Shown here: one piece after another, positions 1 through 7,528 of the stretch
How the letters are laid out: every line of letters starts with the position of its first letter
How positions within the stretch are numbered: position 1 is the stretch's first letter
Assembly: GCA_947493585.1 (NCBI GenBank)
Contig: CANLRI010000001.1
Coordinates: forward strand, 372,001-436,000
Length of the DNA stretch: 64,000 nt
Direction of reading: 5' to 3'
Source of the DNA: an uncultured Planococcus sp.
Lineage (GTDB): Bacteria; Bacillota; Bacilli; Bacillales_A; Planococcaceae
The notes under the pieces: model-generated
Database searches by the model: none
The model's input: the letters and a program-made list of their open reading frames with translations, nothing else
Told to the model about the DNA's origin: nothing
Position numbers and translations under genes: made by a program

Positions 1-71
1 ACGCGATCCCGCTGTACCTGCCGCCGTTTTTGGAGCAGCGAAGAGGGTTTATCGAAAGCAAGCTGTACTGA
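1..71 (+). CDS. C-terminal tail of a gene entering from the left edge
   Basis: An open frame runs from the window edge (first full codon at 3) to a TGA at 69-71 and gives 22 residues ending FIESKLY. It is followed 22 bases later by a strong intrinsic terminator, as expected for the end of a transcription unit. The piece is too short to assign a family; only a proline-containing hydrophobic run (PLYLPPF) and a basic tail are visible. Confidence 0.45.
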   Translation, partial: AIPLYLPPFLEQRRGFIESKLY

Positions 72-92
72 CGTGTAAGTTCAATGGCAAAT

Positions 93-125
93 AAAAAGGC
101 TCTTCCTCAGCGGGAGAGCCTTTTT
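93..125. terminator. Bidirectional intrinsic terminator
   Basis: An 11-bp perfect stem (93-103 with 115-125) closes on an 11-base loop and is flanked by A5 on one side and T5 on the other. It can serve both the gene ending at 71 and the minus-strand gene ending at 136. Confidence 0.85.
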
Positions 126-135
126 CAATCGATTC

Positions 136-510
136 TTATGCCTGTTCTGCTTCCTCTTCCTGCGCTTTCCGGTAGGTTCGGCGGAACACGGCGAGCGTCA
201 CGATCACACCAATCCATAAAATCGGGCTCGTCAGCGACAAGCCACTCGCGGATTCGCCGCCGAGCGCCGTCAAGATAAACAGCAACAGGAGCGGATAGAT
301 GACTGAAACGACCGGGAAAATAATGAGGAAATGCTTTTCTTTCTCTGGCTTCAAGCGCAGCGCGGACAACACAATCATGGCCGCCATAATCGCAAACAAC
401 AGCCACACCGGGATGCCGATTGCTTCGAGTGTGCCAGGGAAATAATCGTTGATCAAAAGCAACGATAAATTGAGCAACAACACGACCGAGATGAGCCAAT
501 ACGTTTTCAT
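136..510 (-). CDS. Small membrane protein, DYFPG-family paralogue 1
   Basis: The product has 124 residues. It begins MKTYWL, has a hydrophobic helix, then a DYFPGTL motif, two or three more hydrophobic segments, a GGES...SLTSP motif and a charged tail rich in E and K. I read four transmembrane helices. The start at 510 is chosen over in-frame ATGs at 513 and 591 because the paralogue at 1002-1379 starts at exactly this point; the Shine-Dalgarno (GAGAGG) lies 9 bases upstream. Three relatives lie in this window (1002, 1529 and 13083). I do not recognise the family by name. The conserved periplasmic-side motifs suggest a shared structural role, but no function can be inferred. Confidence 0.85.
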   Translation of the reverse strand: MKTYWLISVVLLLNLSLLLINDYFPGTLEAIGIPVWLLFAIMAAMIVLSALRLKPEKEKHFLIIFPVVSVIYPLLLLFILTALGGESASGLSLTSPILWIGVIVTLAVFRRTYRKAQEEEAEQA

Positions 511-657
511 CATAAAAATCCTCTCTGTGATGCATCGTCTAAGTCTCTCCAGTGTAACAAAACTCCTGCGTATTCGGCAGGCGTCTTTCATTCGAAACTG
601 CCGCCCAAAAAAACCGCCCCATGTTTTATAATGAAGAAAACGATGGGAGCGATGAAT

Positions 658-948
658 ATGGCAGCGGAAAAGACATTACGCATCTGCGATAAAGGCCACC
701 GTTATTACAAGAGCAGCGACTGTCCGACATGTCCGGTATGCAACGAGGAAAACAAGCCGCAACGCGGATTTCTCCGGGAGCTCAGTGCGCCGGCAAGAAA
801 TGCGCTGCTCCATGAAGACATCAACACGCTTGAAAAGTTGTCCGGCTATAGCGAAAAGGCCATTTTGGCGCTTCACGGCGTCGGGCCTGCGTCTTTGCCC
901 GTTTTGAAGAAGCATTTGGCACAAGCGGGCTTGTCGTTCGAAAACTGA
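658..948 (+). CDS. RNA polymerase alpha C-terminal-domain-like zinc protein
   Basis: The protein has 96 residues. The N-terminal third holds CDKGHRYYKSSDCPTCPVC, a Cys-rich zinc-ribbon pattern. The rest (about residues 40-96) resembles the helix-hairpin-helix domain of the RNA polymerase alpha subunit C-terminus: an N-terminal LSAPARNAL stretch, then LSGYSEKAILALHGVGPASLPVLKKHL. Small stand-alone proteins of this type occur in Firmicutes and are thought to bind nucleic acid, but no role is established. The start at 658 is preferred because GGGAG lies 8 bases upstream. Earlier ATGs at 631, 643 and 652 lack a well-placed Shine-Dalgarno. Confidence 0.75.
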   Translation: MAAEKTLRICDKGHRYYKSSDCPTCPVCNEENKPQRGFLRELSAPARNALLHEDINTLEKLSGYSEKAILALHGVGPASLPVLKKHLAQAGLSFEN

Positions 949-956
949 CAGCACAT

Positions 957-992
957 GAAAAAAGGCTCTCCCAAATGGAAGAGCCTTTTTTC
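957..992. terminator. Bidirectional intrinsic terminator
   Basis: A 12-bp perfect stem (958-969 with 980-991) has an A6 tract on the left and a T6 tract on the right. It sits between two convergent genes and can stop transcription from both. Confidence 0.9.
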
Positions 993-1001
993 ATGCAAAC
1001 T

Positions 1002-1379
1002 TTAAGCGTTCTCTGCTTTTTTCTCAGATGCCCGAATATACTCAATCCAGGAAATCCACAACGCTGCAGCGGCACCAATCCATAAGACCGGGCTCGTCAG
1101 CGAAATGCTGTTCTGGGATTCACCGCCGATCACTGTCAACACAGTGATCACCAAAAGCGGCACGCCGACCATCAATGCGGGAAAGATGATCATATAGCGC
1201 TTTTTCTCGCGGCGCGGCTTGACCGTGGCCCAGCTGAAGATAGCCATCAACACGATGACCACAAACAAAATCCACGTCGGAATGCCGAGTTCAGCGAGCG
1301 TACCCGGGAAATAATCATTGATCAACAGCAGAGACAAGTTCAGCAATAATACAGCAATAATTAGCCAATAGGTTTTCAT
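1002..1379 (-). CDS. Small membrane protein, DYFPG-family paralogue 2
   Basis: This 125-residue protein is very close to the one at 136-510: both begin MKTYWLI, share LLLNLSLLLINDYFPGTL and GIP(V/T)W, and carry GGES and SLTSP(I/V)LWIG in the second half. About four transmembrane helices are followed by a charged cytoplasmic-type tail (ASEKKAENA). The Shine-Dalgarno AGGAGAGG sits 9 bases before the ATG and is shared with paralogue 1, so the duplication included the 5' untranslated region. Function is unknown. Confidence 0.85.
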   Translation of the reverse strand: MKTYWLIIAVLLLNLSLLLINDYFPGTLAELGIPTWILFVVIVLMAIFSWATVKPRREKKRYMIIFPALMVGVPLLVITVLTVIGGESQNSISLTSPVLWIGAAAALWISWIEYIRASEKKAENA

Positions 1380-1528
1380 AATAAAAATCCTCTCCTAGAT
1401 GGCACATATTCGCCTGCCTTTCAGTCTAACAAAGATATCTCGAGATGAAAGGAATTGACCTGAATCGCTTGTTCACTGTGAAGATTTCGTGACGCCAAAA
1501 AAGCCCTCCGGCACTGGAAGACTAGGTT

Positions 1529-1924
1529 CTATTCTTTGGATTCTTGCATTTTTTTCTTGTATGCTTTTTTGTCGTCGGAATAGCTAAACCATAAAAATAT
1601 GGCCACCGTTATCCACGTGGGCGGACTTGCGAGCGAGTAACCGGTGGTCGATTCGCCGCCAAGCAAGGTAAGCAGCACCATCAGCAAAAGTGGATAGCCT
1701 AGTCCGATAGCGGTATAGATTAGTTTGCCATGCCTTCCTCTTTCTGGTGGTTGGCCGTCACCACTGGGTGTAATGAATATGGCAATGACGAGGCAAGCGA
1801 GGGCGGCCAGAATGAGCCAAGTGGAAATTCCGAGCGTATTCAATGTGCTCGGGAAGAAATCAGTGATGAGCCAAAGCGTGAGAACCGCCAAAGCGCTGAA
1901 GATTAAAAGTCGATACAAATTCAT
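1529..1924 (-). CDS. Small membrane protein, DYFPG-family paralogue 3 (divergent)
   Basis: The protein has 131 residues and is a more distant copy of the family. It keeps ITDFFPSTL, GISTW, GYPLLLM..LTLLGGES and SLASPPTW, but begins MNLYRLL and has a longer polar loop (PSGDGQPPERGRHGK) between helices 2 and 3. The start at 1924 is used because AAAGGG lies 8 bases upstream; an ORF start at 1960 adds only unrelated polar residues. A weak GCC/GGC hairpin with a T run (about 1498-1512, minus orientation) may terminate it. Function is unknown. Confidence 0.8.
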   Translation of the reverse strand: MNLYRLLIFSALAVLTLWLITDFFPSTLNTLGISTWLILAALACLVIAIFITPSGDGQPPERGRHGKLIYTAIGLGYPLLLMVLLTLLGGESTTGYSLASPPTWITVAIFLWFSYSDDKKAYKKKMQESKE

Positions 1925-1981
1925 CACACCAGCCCTTTCATTTTGCAAGTTCGTTCTCAAGCTTGTAGCCGCGAAGAAAGC

Positions 1982-2497
1982 TTAGCTGCTGCGTTCCCGG
2001 GCATCCGCCAAATTCGCCGTCCAATCGGCGAAAATGATTTTCATCAGCTTGTCCGACGCTTCCTGCGGCGCCATCGCAAATCCGCCTTTGACCCAGGATG
2101 CCAAATAGCCGATTGTGCCCCAGCCGGCGAAGACGGCGAGGTCCTCATCACCGAAGACGTGCTCGAGCTGGTCGGCAAAGCGGATTGTGAGTTCATGGAT
2201 GCGGCCGGCATCGGAAAATTCCTGGCGGTAGAACGACCGGTAGCGGAAGACGTGCCGGCAAATCTTTAAGTTGATCGTCTCTGCATCGGACGGTTCGGCA
2301 TAGATCTGCAGGAGACGTCCGTTCAGTTGGCTGCGCACCGCGTCCATCAATTCGTATTTATCGGTGAAATGCAGGTAGAACGTGGAGCGGGAAATGCCGG
2401 CATAGGCGACGATGTCTTTGACAGACACTTCCTCGAAATCCTGTTCAGCAAGCAAGTGGATGAAAGTTTCAGTAATGGTTTGTTTCGCTGTTATCAT
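1982..2497 (-). CDS. TetR/AcrR-family transcriptional regulator
   Basis: The protein has 171 residues. Residues 1-55 form a typical TetR helix-turn-helix: ITETFIHLL, then VSVKDIVAYAGISRSTFYLHF, then KYELMDAV. The C-terminal region, about 60-171, is a helical ligand/dimer domain ending in a basic tail. It is transcribed divergently from the SDR gene starting at 2596, with 98 bases between them, the usual layout for a TetR repressor and its target. An inverted AGACA/TGTCT repeat in that gap could be its operator. The ligand is unknown. Confidence 0.85.
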   Translation of the reverse strand: MITAKQTITETFIHLLAEQDFEEVSVKDIVAYAGISRSTFYLHFTDKYELMDAVRSQLNGRLLQIYAEPSDAETINLKICRHVFRYRSFYRQEFSDAGRIHELTIRFADQLEHVFGDEDLAVFAGWGTIGYLASWVKGGFAMAPQEASDKLMKIIFADWTANLADARERSS

Positions 2498-2512
2498 TTA
2501 TGTCACTCCATT

Positions 2513-2535
2513 AGACAATATCGTAGTAAATGTCT
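2513..2535. promoter_or_regulatory. Candidate TetR operator in divergent gap
   Basis: AGACA at 2513-2517 is mirrored by TGTCT at 2531-2535 (13-base gap), between the divergent TetR and SDR starts. The arms are short, so this is a suggestion only. Confidence 0.3.
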
Positions 2536-2595
2536 CGTGTTATTTACGGAAATTACGCTTACGCTAATTATAGTAGATAACAGGGGGAATTGCTT

Positions 2596-3417
2596 ATGAC
2601 GAAGGATGTTTATGTGATCACAGGCGGTTCAGAAGATCTGGCCATCGCATTGGCACAGCACATCGGCCAACAAGGTACGCTGCTGTTAGTGGATTCATGC
2701 GAAAAATGCCTCGAACTAGTAAAGCAACAGCTTTTGCAAAAAGGCATCGCCGACGTCCACTGCGAGACGTCCGACCTGACATCGAAACGAGCGGTCGGAA
2801 ATCTAGCGGAAAAAGCGTCGGAACTGGGGCAGTTGAGAGGGCTCATCCATGCGGCGGGCTTATCGAATGCGAACGATTCAAAACGCAGGATGGCCGATAA
2901 CGTCATCGGCATGAGCCACGTGCTAGAAGCATTTTTACCGCTGGCGAATGAAACAACGTCCGCCGTCATGGTGTCATCGATGACCGCCTATATGGTGCCG
3001 CAAAACGGCCAGTACATGGACGCTTTGAAACAACAGCTCGCAGCCAATTTGGTGGAAACGCTCGACCAGTTTACGCAAGGGGATGCGGGCGCGGCCAACA
3101 GCATGTCGAAGCTCGCTATCCACTTGATCGTCGAAGACCAGGCCTGGGCATGGGGCCAAAAAGGCGCACGGCTCAATTCGGTGTCGCCCGGCATGATGGA
3201 TATGCCGGATGCTTACGAAGATATCAAGACGATGCTCGCCCATACGCCGCTGCGCCGCACCGCCGAACCGGAAGAAATTGCCTCCGTAATCGAGTTCCTA
3301 TTGAGCGATTCGGCGTCCTATATCACTGGCATCGACCTGCGCATCGACGGAGGGACCATCGCCAATTACCCGCGAATGAAAACGGCAATGTCCCAGGATA
3401 AGATGAAACGCTTTTAA
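2596..3417 (+). CDS. SDR-family protein lacking the catalytic tyrosine
   Basis: The protein has 273 residues and is a short-chain dehydrogenase/reductase-like Rossmann protein. The start at 2596 has AGGGGGA 7 bases upstream; a TTG at 2590 is the alternative. The cofactor loop is a degenerate VITGGSEDLA instead of TGxxxGIG. Other SDR marks are HAAG, SSMTAY, RLNSVSPGMMDMP, the RRTAEPEEIASVIEFLLSD stretch and a terminal ITGIDLRIDGG. At the active site the usual YxxxK reads NSMSK: the codon is AAC (Asn) instead of a Tyr codon, while Ser and Lys remain. This suggests altered or lost catalysis. It is probably controlled by the divergent TetR. Confidence 0.85.
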   Translation: MTKDVYVITGGSEDLAIALAQHIGQQGTLLLVDSCEKCLELVKQQLLQKGIADVHCETSDLTSKRAVGNLAEKASELGQLRGLIHAAGLSNANDSKRRMADNVIGMSHVLEAFLPLANETTSAVMVSSMTAYMVPQNGQYMDALKQQLAANLVETLDQFTQGDAGAANSMSKLAIHLIVEDQAWAWGQKGARLNSVSPGMMDMPDAYEDIKTMLAHTPLRRTAEPEEIASVIEFLLSDSASYITGIDLRIDGGTIANYPRMKTAMSQDKMKRF

Positions 3418-3431
3418 TACATAAGTAAACG

Positions 3432-3460
3432 AACCTCGCTGACAGACAGCGGGGTTTTTT
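3432..3460 (+). terminator. Intrinsic terminator of the SDR gene
   Basis: An 8-bp stem (3434-3441 with 3447-3454, one G-T pair) is followed by T6. Confidence 0.85.
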
Positions 3461-3553
3461 GTATGGAAATTTCGGTGAATATCGATAACAAATTTTCCAT
3501 TAAATGTTACTATCAATGGAAAGGATGTTGATTTTAATAAAGGATGTGCGCCC

Positions 3554-3964
3554 ATGTGGTTGGAAATCGGATTGGTTATTCTAGGGATTGTAGCACTCGT
3601 CTCAACTGTGAATTTTGTTCTCAGGAAACTATTAAAAATCGAGAAAGAAAAGAAAGACTTTTTTGCGGTCGATTATGCCAATGAGCGCCACCGAAAAATC
3701 GACCAATGGGTGAGATGGGGATGGATGCTGGTGAGCACTATCGTTATTTTCATGGTATTTGCTGAAGAGCTTCCGATAATCTTCTACCTATTGTTATTCA
3801 TTGCATGGATGGCAACAGACGCTTTTGTTAGAGCCTACTTCCAATGGAAGCATTCCGAACAGCCAAGACAGGCGATTTTGACGCTCAGCGAGATGGCGGT
3901 TTGGATATCGGCAGTCACCTTGGTGATCTATTTCGACATCTTTAACTTTTTGACTGAAGTTTGA
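3554..3964 (+). CDS. DUF4181-like small membrane protein
   Basis: The product has 136 residues and four hydrophobic segments (about 4-22, 56-72, 76-92 and 113-130). A soluble loop reads KKDFFAVDYANERHRKIDQWVRWGW, followed by FVRAYFQWKHSE. This layout, a V(D/N)xxH(R/K) loop and the R(A/S)xxxWK motif after helix 3, fits the Bacillales family DUF4181 as I remember it. Function is unknown. Two more small genes follow directly (3977 and 4271), so it probably heads a short membrane/lipoprotein operon. Confidence 0.65.
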   Translation: MWLEIGLVILGIVALVSTVNFVLRKLLKIEKEKKDFFAVDYANERHRKIDQWVRWGWMLVSTIVIFMVFAEELPIIFYLLLFIAWMATDAFVRAYFQWKHSEQPRQAILTLSEMAVWISAVTLVIYFDIFNFLTEV

Positions 3965-3976
3965 AAGGAGCGGAAG

Positions 3977-4248
3977 ATGACAGAAGAAAAGAAAGTACAG
4001 TATTTTAATATATTTTATGTAGGGCTGGCATGCTGTTGGTTGGGCTAGGGCTCATTCGCGTGCTCTCGATTCATCAGGATCAGCTCGGTTTCCTGCTTGG
4101 ATTTGGCGGTTTCTTAATGGTCTCGATTCACATTCAAGCACTCGAGAAAAGATGGGACATTCCGAAAAAGCATACTTGGATCAGCACCGGCATCTTTGCA
4201 TTGCTCTTTATTCCGCTTTCCTATTGGCTTGCTTTTCCACCCATATAA
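3977..4248 (+). pseudogene. Small membrane protein, frameshifted near its start
   Basis: An ATG at 3977 has a good Shine-Dalgarno (GGAG, 6-base gap) and opens MTEEKKVQYFNIFYVGLA, a charged N-terminus running into a hydrophobic helix, then hits TAG at 4046-4048. A different frame takes over from 4030 and continues the helix (LLVGLGLIRVL) into a loop and a second helix, ending at 4248. The pieces join smoothly if one base is lost or gained around 4022-4045. Alternatively the protein truly starts at the ATG at 4030, which has AGGG five bases upstream, and would be 72 residues. Resequencing would decide. Function is unknown. Confidence 0.55.
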
Positions 4249-4270
4249 TAAAAGAAACTGGGGGACTGAG

Positions 4271-4798
4271 ATGAAGAACATCGAAAAGTTCGTTGTTTCA
4301 ATGTTATTTTTCATTGTGCTCTCGGGCTGCTCCTCGCAGCCGGAATTCGTGCCTTACGAAGGAGCAGGTTTGAGTATCGCCGTAGTGGGTCAAGCACCAG
4401 ATGTGAAAGAATCGCAAGTCGAGTTCGATGAAATTTCATTTGATGAATTCAACGAAGTAGCATTGAGAAAATACGATGCGGTGTTCATCATGAAGGAGAA
4501 CCTTTCAGAAGCTGCGGAAAGTGAATATGCTTCGGTCTATACGGGAGTCCATATTCCGCTTTTCTTTATAGAATCAAATAAAGACGCCTACCCGTTCATT
4601 GATCCGGAATTGGCCTATGAAGACGCGAGGGAAATACCGTATCATGATTACTATGCGACAAGCTTCCTGCAAATGGACACCGGTGAACAAACTACGGTGA
4701 CATATGGTTTACATAACGATGAAGAAACTGAGGAACATGTCCAAGCCCTGTACTCACAACTATTTTCATCCATTGAAACAAGTGGCAAGGGCCAATAA
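4271..4798 (+). CDS. Putative lipoprotein of unknown function
   Basis: The protein has 175 residues. Residues 1-20 are a lipoprotein signal: basic KNIEK, a hydrophobic stretch and a lipobox LSGC with the lipid-bearing cysteine near residue 20. The mature part is acidic, with LSIAVVGQAP, YDAVFIMKENLSEA and IPLFFIES segments that look like alternating strands and helices of a small alpha/beta domain. The start at 4271 is taken because it begins the signal peptide; an upstream in-frame ATG at 4196 would bury it. It follows the frameshifted membrane gene by 22 bases and probably shares its transcript. Confidence 0.75.
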   Translation: MKNIEKFVVSMLFFIVLSGCSSQPEFVPYEGAGLSIAVVGQAPDVKESQVEFDEISFDEFNEVALRKYDAVFIMKENLSEAAESEYASVYTGVHIPLFFIESNKDAYPFIDPELAYEDAREIPYHDYYATSFLQMDTGEQTTVTYGLHNDEETEEHVQALYSQLFSSIETSGKGQ

Positions 4799-4829
4799 AA
4801 CGCGAGTGCGAATAGAAAGAGGCATACTT

Positions 4830-5276
4830 ATGAACATCCACTACCAAAAATTCAGTTCTGAACCGCCCCATGGAATAGCAGAAGAAATCACCGCGTTGCA
4901 CCGGCTGATTTTTGGTGGGCCGGGACACTGGCTGGAGAAGCTCAACCGCCAGGAAACTGTATTGGTCTATGTGGCTTTAGTAGACAAATGCGTCGTAGGC
5001 TATAAAATCGGCTATGCCCTGGACGATCAGATTTTCTATAGTTGGCTTGGCGGTGTCCGTCCCGATTGCCGGAAGCACGGAATCGCCTCTGAACTGATGC
5101 GCAGGCAGCACGCAGACCTCCGGGCAACAGGCTACAAAATCGTCCGCACGAAGACGATGAACAAATGGCGCGGCATGCTGCTGCTTAATATCCAGATGGG
5201 TTTCGATGTCTTGAAGACGGAAATCGATCCACGCGGCCAGTTGAAGATTGTATTGGAGAAGAAACTGCTTTCTTGA
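4830..5276 (+). CDS. GNAT-family N-acetyltransferase
   Basis: The protein has 148 residues. The GNAT core shows VYVALVDKCVVGYKIGYAL (strands 2-3), FYSWLGGVRPDCRKHGIASELMRRQ (strand 4 and the acetyl-CoA loop, R/Q-x-x-G-x-G/A type, here RKHGIA) and the KIVRTKTMNKWRGMLLLNIQMGFDV end typical of motif B. The start at 4830 is preferred to 4704 because the longer form has no homologous-looking sequence and overlaps the lipoprotein gene. The acceptor substrate cannot be told. Confidence 0.8.
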   Translation: MNIHYQKFSSEPPHGIAEEITALHRLIFGGPGHWLEKLNRQETVLVYVALVDKCVVGYKIGYALDDQIFYSWLGGVRPDCRKHGIASELMRRQHADLRATGYKIVRTKTMNKWRGMLLLNIQMGFDVLKTEIDPRGQLKIVLEKKLLS

Positions 5277-5340
5277 AGCAAACAATCAGGACAAGTATTT
5301 CAGATCGTTGCAGCGTTTAACTTGAAAATCGGCACAAGCG

Positions 5341-5380
5341 AACAGGCAGGCGAGCTGTATTTTAACTTGGCCTGCCTGTT
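5341..5380. repeat. Perfect 11-bp inverted repeat
   Basis: AACAGGCAGGC (5341-5351) is mirrored exactly at 5370-5380 with an 18-base spacer. No T run follows, so it is not a standard terminator. It lies between the GNAT gene and the CPBP gene. Confidence 0.6.
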
Positions 5381-5423
5381 GCTGGTCGCTGCTCTACTTA
5401 GCAGTCCATAAGGAAAACAGTAC

Positions 5424-6227
5424 ATGGCAAGATGGTCATTGATTCGAAGGGGGAAGGAGGCGCTGTTTTTGGTAATGGCAATCGCGATATTGTTTTTCTT
5501 AGGAATTGCAGCTATTTCCTATCAGCTAGAAGTTCTTTCCTATCTTATATTAACGGGATTTGTGATTTGGTTATTCGTCAATAATAAAAACCGGTTCCTT
5601 ATCTCGCTATTGCTGTCGTTTCTCATCGGCTTTGCGGTATTTATGATTGCCAATGGTTTTGTTGAAACGATGGCCGTCCCACAAGAACTGAAGATTATCC
5701 TTAATCGCTTGTTTTTAGGTTTTATCCTCATCGGCATCGTTTTCAATCATCTGTTATTTAAGAAGAAGTTAGTTTGGTACAATAGAAAACCTGATTGGAC
5801 AAATCCGATCCGTCTGCCTTTTCATCAAGTGAATGTATTTTGGTTTTGGCTGATCGGGATTGCCGTGAATGGAATCGTATATTCGTTTTTTATCGCCCGA
5901 CAAGACCCCGAGTCCATCCAATCGCTGCTGGTGTTTTGTTTAGTCTTTTCCCTGGTCAATGCGGTGTTCGAGGAAGTCATTTGGCGGGGGATAATGCTTT
6001 CGGCTCTTGAGGAATGCGTCACCACCGGATATGCCGTTGCCGTTACGAGCATCGGGTTCGGGCTTCTCCATCTCGCAATCGGTTTTCCCATTCTTCTCAG
6101 CTTGTTGATTGCACTTGCCGGAGTCATCTACGCAGTAATCACACTTAAAACAAACAGCATCTACCCAAGTATCGTTTTTCATTTCGTCATAAATATTGGC
6201 ATGGTGTATAGCGGATTGATCATCTGA
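5424..6227 (+). CDS. CPBP-family intramembrane metalloprotease
   Basis: The product has 267 residues and about eight membrane helices. The CPBP (Abi/CAAX-like) signature is in the C-terminal half: motif 1 FEEVIWRG (EExxxR type, near residue 187), motif 2 FGLLHL and motif 3 FHFVIN near residue 255. These Glu and His residues would bind zinc in the membrane. In bacteria such proteins are linked to protein maturation, bacteriocin immunity or signalling; the substrate here is unknown. It has its own upstream gap and a terminator, so it is probably monocistronic. Confidence 0.85.
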   Translation: MARWSLIRRGKEALFLVMAIAILFFLGIAAISYQLEVLSYLILTGFVIWLFVNNKNRFLISLLLSFLIGFAVFMIANGFVETMAVPQELKIILNRLFLGFILIGIVFNHLLFKKKLVWYNRKPDWTNPIRLPFHQVNVFWFWLIGIAVNGIVYSFFIARQDPESIQSLLVFCLVFSLVNAVFEEVIWRGIMLSALEECVTTGYAVAVTSIGFGLLHLAIGFPILLSLLIALAGVIYAVITLKTNSIYPSIVFHFVINIGMVYSGLII

Positions 6228-6249
6228 CAAAAAAGCTGCCTTAACTAAA

Positions 6250-6284
6250 AAAAGCTCAGCACCTTAAAAGAGGGCTGAGCTTTT
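6250..6284. terminator. Intrinsic terminator after CPBP gene
   Basis: An 11-bp perfect stem (6250-6260 with 6274-6284) has A and T flanks, so it can act in both directions. Confidence 0.8.
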
Positions 6285-6421
6285 AATATGTGTGAGTCCA
6301 CGATGGAGTTGCGAACCTTATTCTAATTAGAAAATACTGTACTGTTCAACCGACCTTGCTAATAGCAATGGTTGTTTTTTTTTATTGCGAAAATCTTGCT
6401 GCTGCGATTCGATCTACTCGA

Positions 6422-7405
6422 TTAATACACTTTATCTCCATTAAAGATCGAGTTCTTGACGATGACATAATCCACTTGGCGGATGGCGAGCAAGTGGTTG
6501 CCGCCTGCATAGGAAATCGCCGACTGCAGATCCTGTTCCATCTCAACCAAAGTATCTTTCATCGAGCCTTTGAACTCGACGAACATTTTCTTGCCTTCAA
6601 CGTTTTTCTTTTCGCCTTTTTGGAACTCGGACGCTGAACCGAAGTATTCCTTCAAGAGCTTACCGTCCTGTTCCACGGTTTGCCCAGGGGATTCTTCGTG
6701 ACCTGCGAATAACGAGCCGATCATCACCATCGACGCGCCGAAACGCACTGATTTCGCGATATCGCCGTGTGTGCGGATGCCGCCGTCCGCGATGATTGGT
6801 TTACTGGCGGCTTTCGCACACAAACGAAGTGCGGCCAACTGCCAGCCGCCTGTACCGAAACCGGTCTTGATCTTGGTGATGCACACTTTGCCTGGCCCGA
6901 TGCCCACTTTCGTCGCATCTGCGCCCGCATTTTCCAGTTCGCGCACCGCTTCCGGTGTCCCGACGTTTCCGGCGATCAGGAAGCTTTCAGGCAATAGCTT
7001 TTTGATGTGCTTGATCATATTGATAACGGAATCGGCATGGCCGTGAGCTACGTCGATTGTAATATACTCCGGCGTCACGCCTTCATCCACCAGCTGCTGG
7101 ACAAAGTCGTATTCTTCCGGCTTTACACCGACGCTGATCGACGCGAAAAGTTCGCGCGCTTGCATGTCTTTTGCGAACGCCAAGCGTTTTTCCGGTTCGA
7201 AGCGGTGCATGATGTAGAAATAATTATTTTCAGCCAGGAATTTGGCGATCTTTTCATCGACGATTGTCTGCATATTGGCCGGCACCACCGGTAATTTAAA
7301 CGTGCGTCCGCCAAACTCTATGGATGTATCACATTCTGAACGGCTATTTACCACTGCTTTTGCAGGAACTAATTGAATGTCCTCGTAATCAAACACATTT
7401 TCCAT
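6422..7405 (-). CDS. guaC: GMP reductase
   Basis: The protein has 327 residues, the usual length of the Firmicutes type. It converts GMP to IMP with NADPH in purine salvage. Visible landmarks are the N-terminal [12 protein letters not shown], the TIM-barrel phosphate-binding stretches [15 protein letters not shown] and [14 protein letters not shown], and the catalytic cysteine in [11 protein letters not shown]. No CBS domains are present, which separates it from IMP dehydrogenase. It appears monocistronic. Two PurR-box-like sequences lie at 7419-7463 just upstream, matching the known PurR control of guaC in Bacillus subtilis. Confidence 0.95.
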   Translation of the reverse strand: MENVFDYEDIQLVPAKAVVNSRSECDTSIEFGGRTFKLPVVPANMQTIVDEKIAKFLAENNYFYIMHRFEPEKRLAFAKDMQARELFASISVGVKPEEYDFVQQLVDEGVTPEYITIDVAHGHADSVINMIKHIKKLLPESFLIAGNVGTPEAVRELENAGADATKVGIGPGKVCITKIKTGFGTGGWQLAALRLCAKAASKPIIADGGIRTHGDIAKSVRFGASMVMIGSLFAGHEESPGQTVEQDGKLLKEYFGSASEFQKGEKKNVEGKKMFVEFKGSMKDTLVEMEQDLQSAISYAGGNHLLAIRQVDYVIVKNSIFNGDKVY

Positions 7406-7418
7406 TAATTACACCCCT

Positions 7419-7463
7419 AAACACGAATAATATTCTATAGAACGAATGGTATTGTTCGTCCAT
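7419..7463 (-). promoter_or_regulatory. Candidate pair of PurR boxes upstream of guaC
   Basis: AAACACGAATAAT (7419-7431, plus strand) and ATGGACGAACAAT (7463-7451, minus strand) each match the PurBox consensus AWWWCCGAACWWT at 10 of 13 positions. They face each other with 19 bases between. Paired, opposed boxes are the known PurR arrangement, but spacing and flanks would need testing. Confidence 0.45.
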
Positions 7464-7528
7464 ATGATAATTTACTCCATTTATTGGGGAATGTCAAAAG
7501 TTCTTTGCCTGGAACGACAAACTTTCTA

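Noticed and set aside
2590..2595. TTG at 2590 as start of the SDR gene
   Set aside because: It lies too close to the ribosome site; the ATG at 2596 has the normal spacing.
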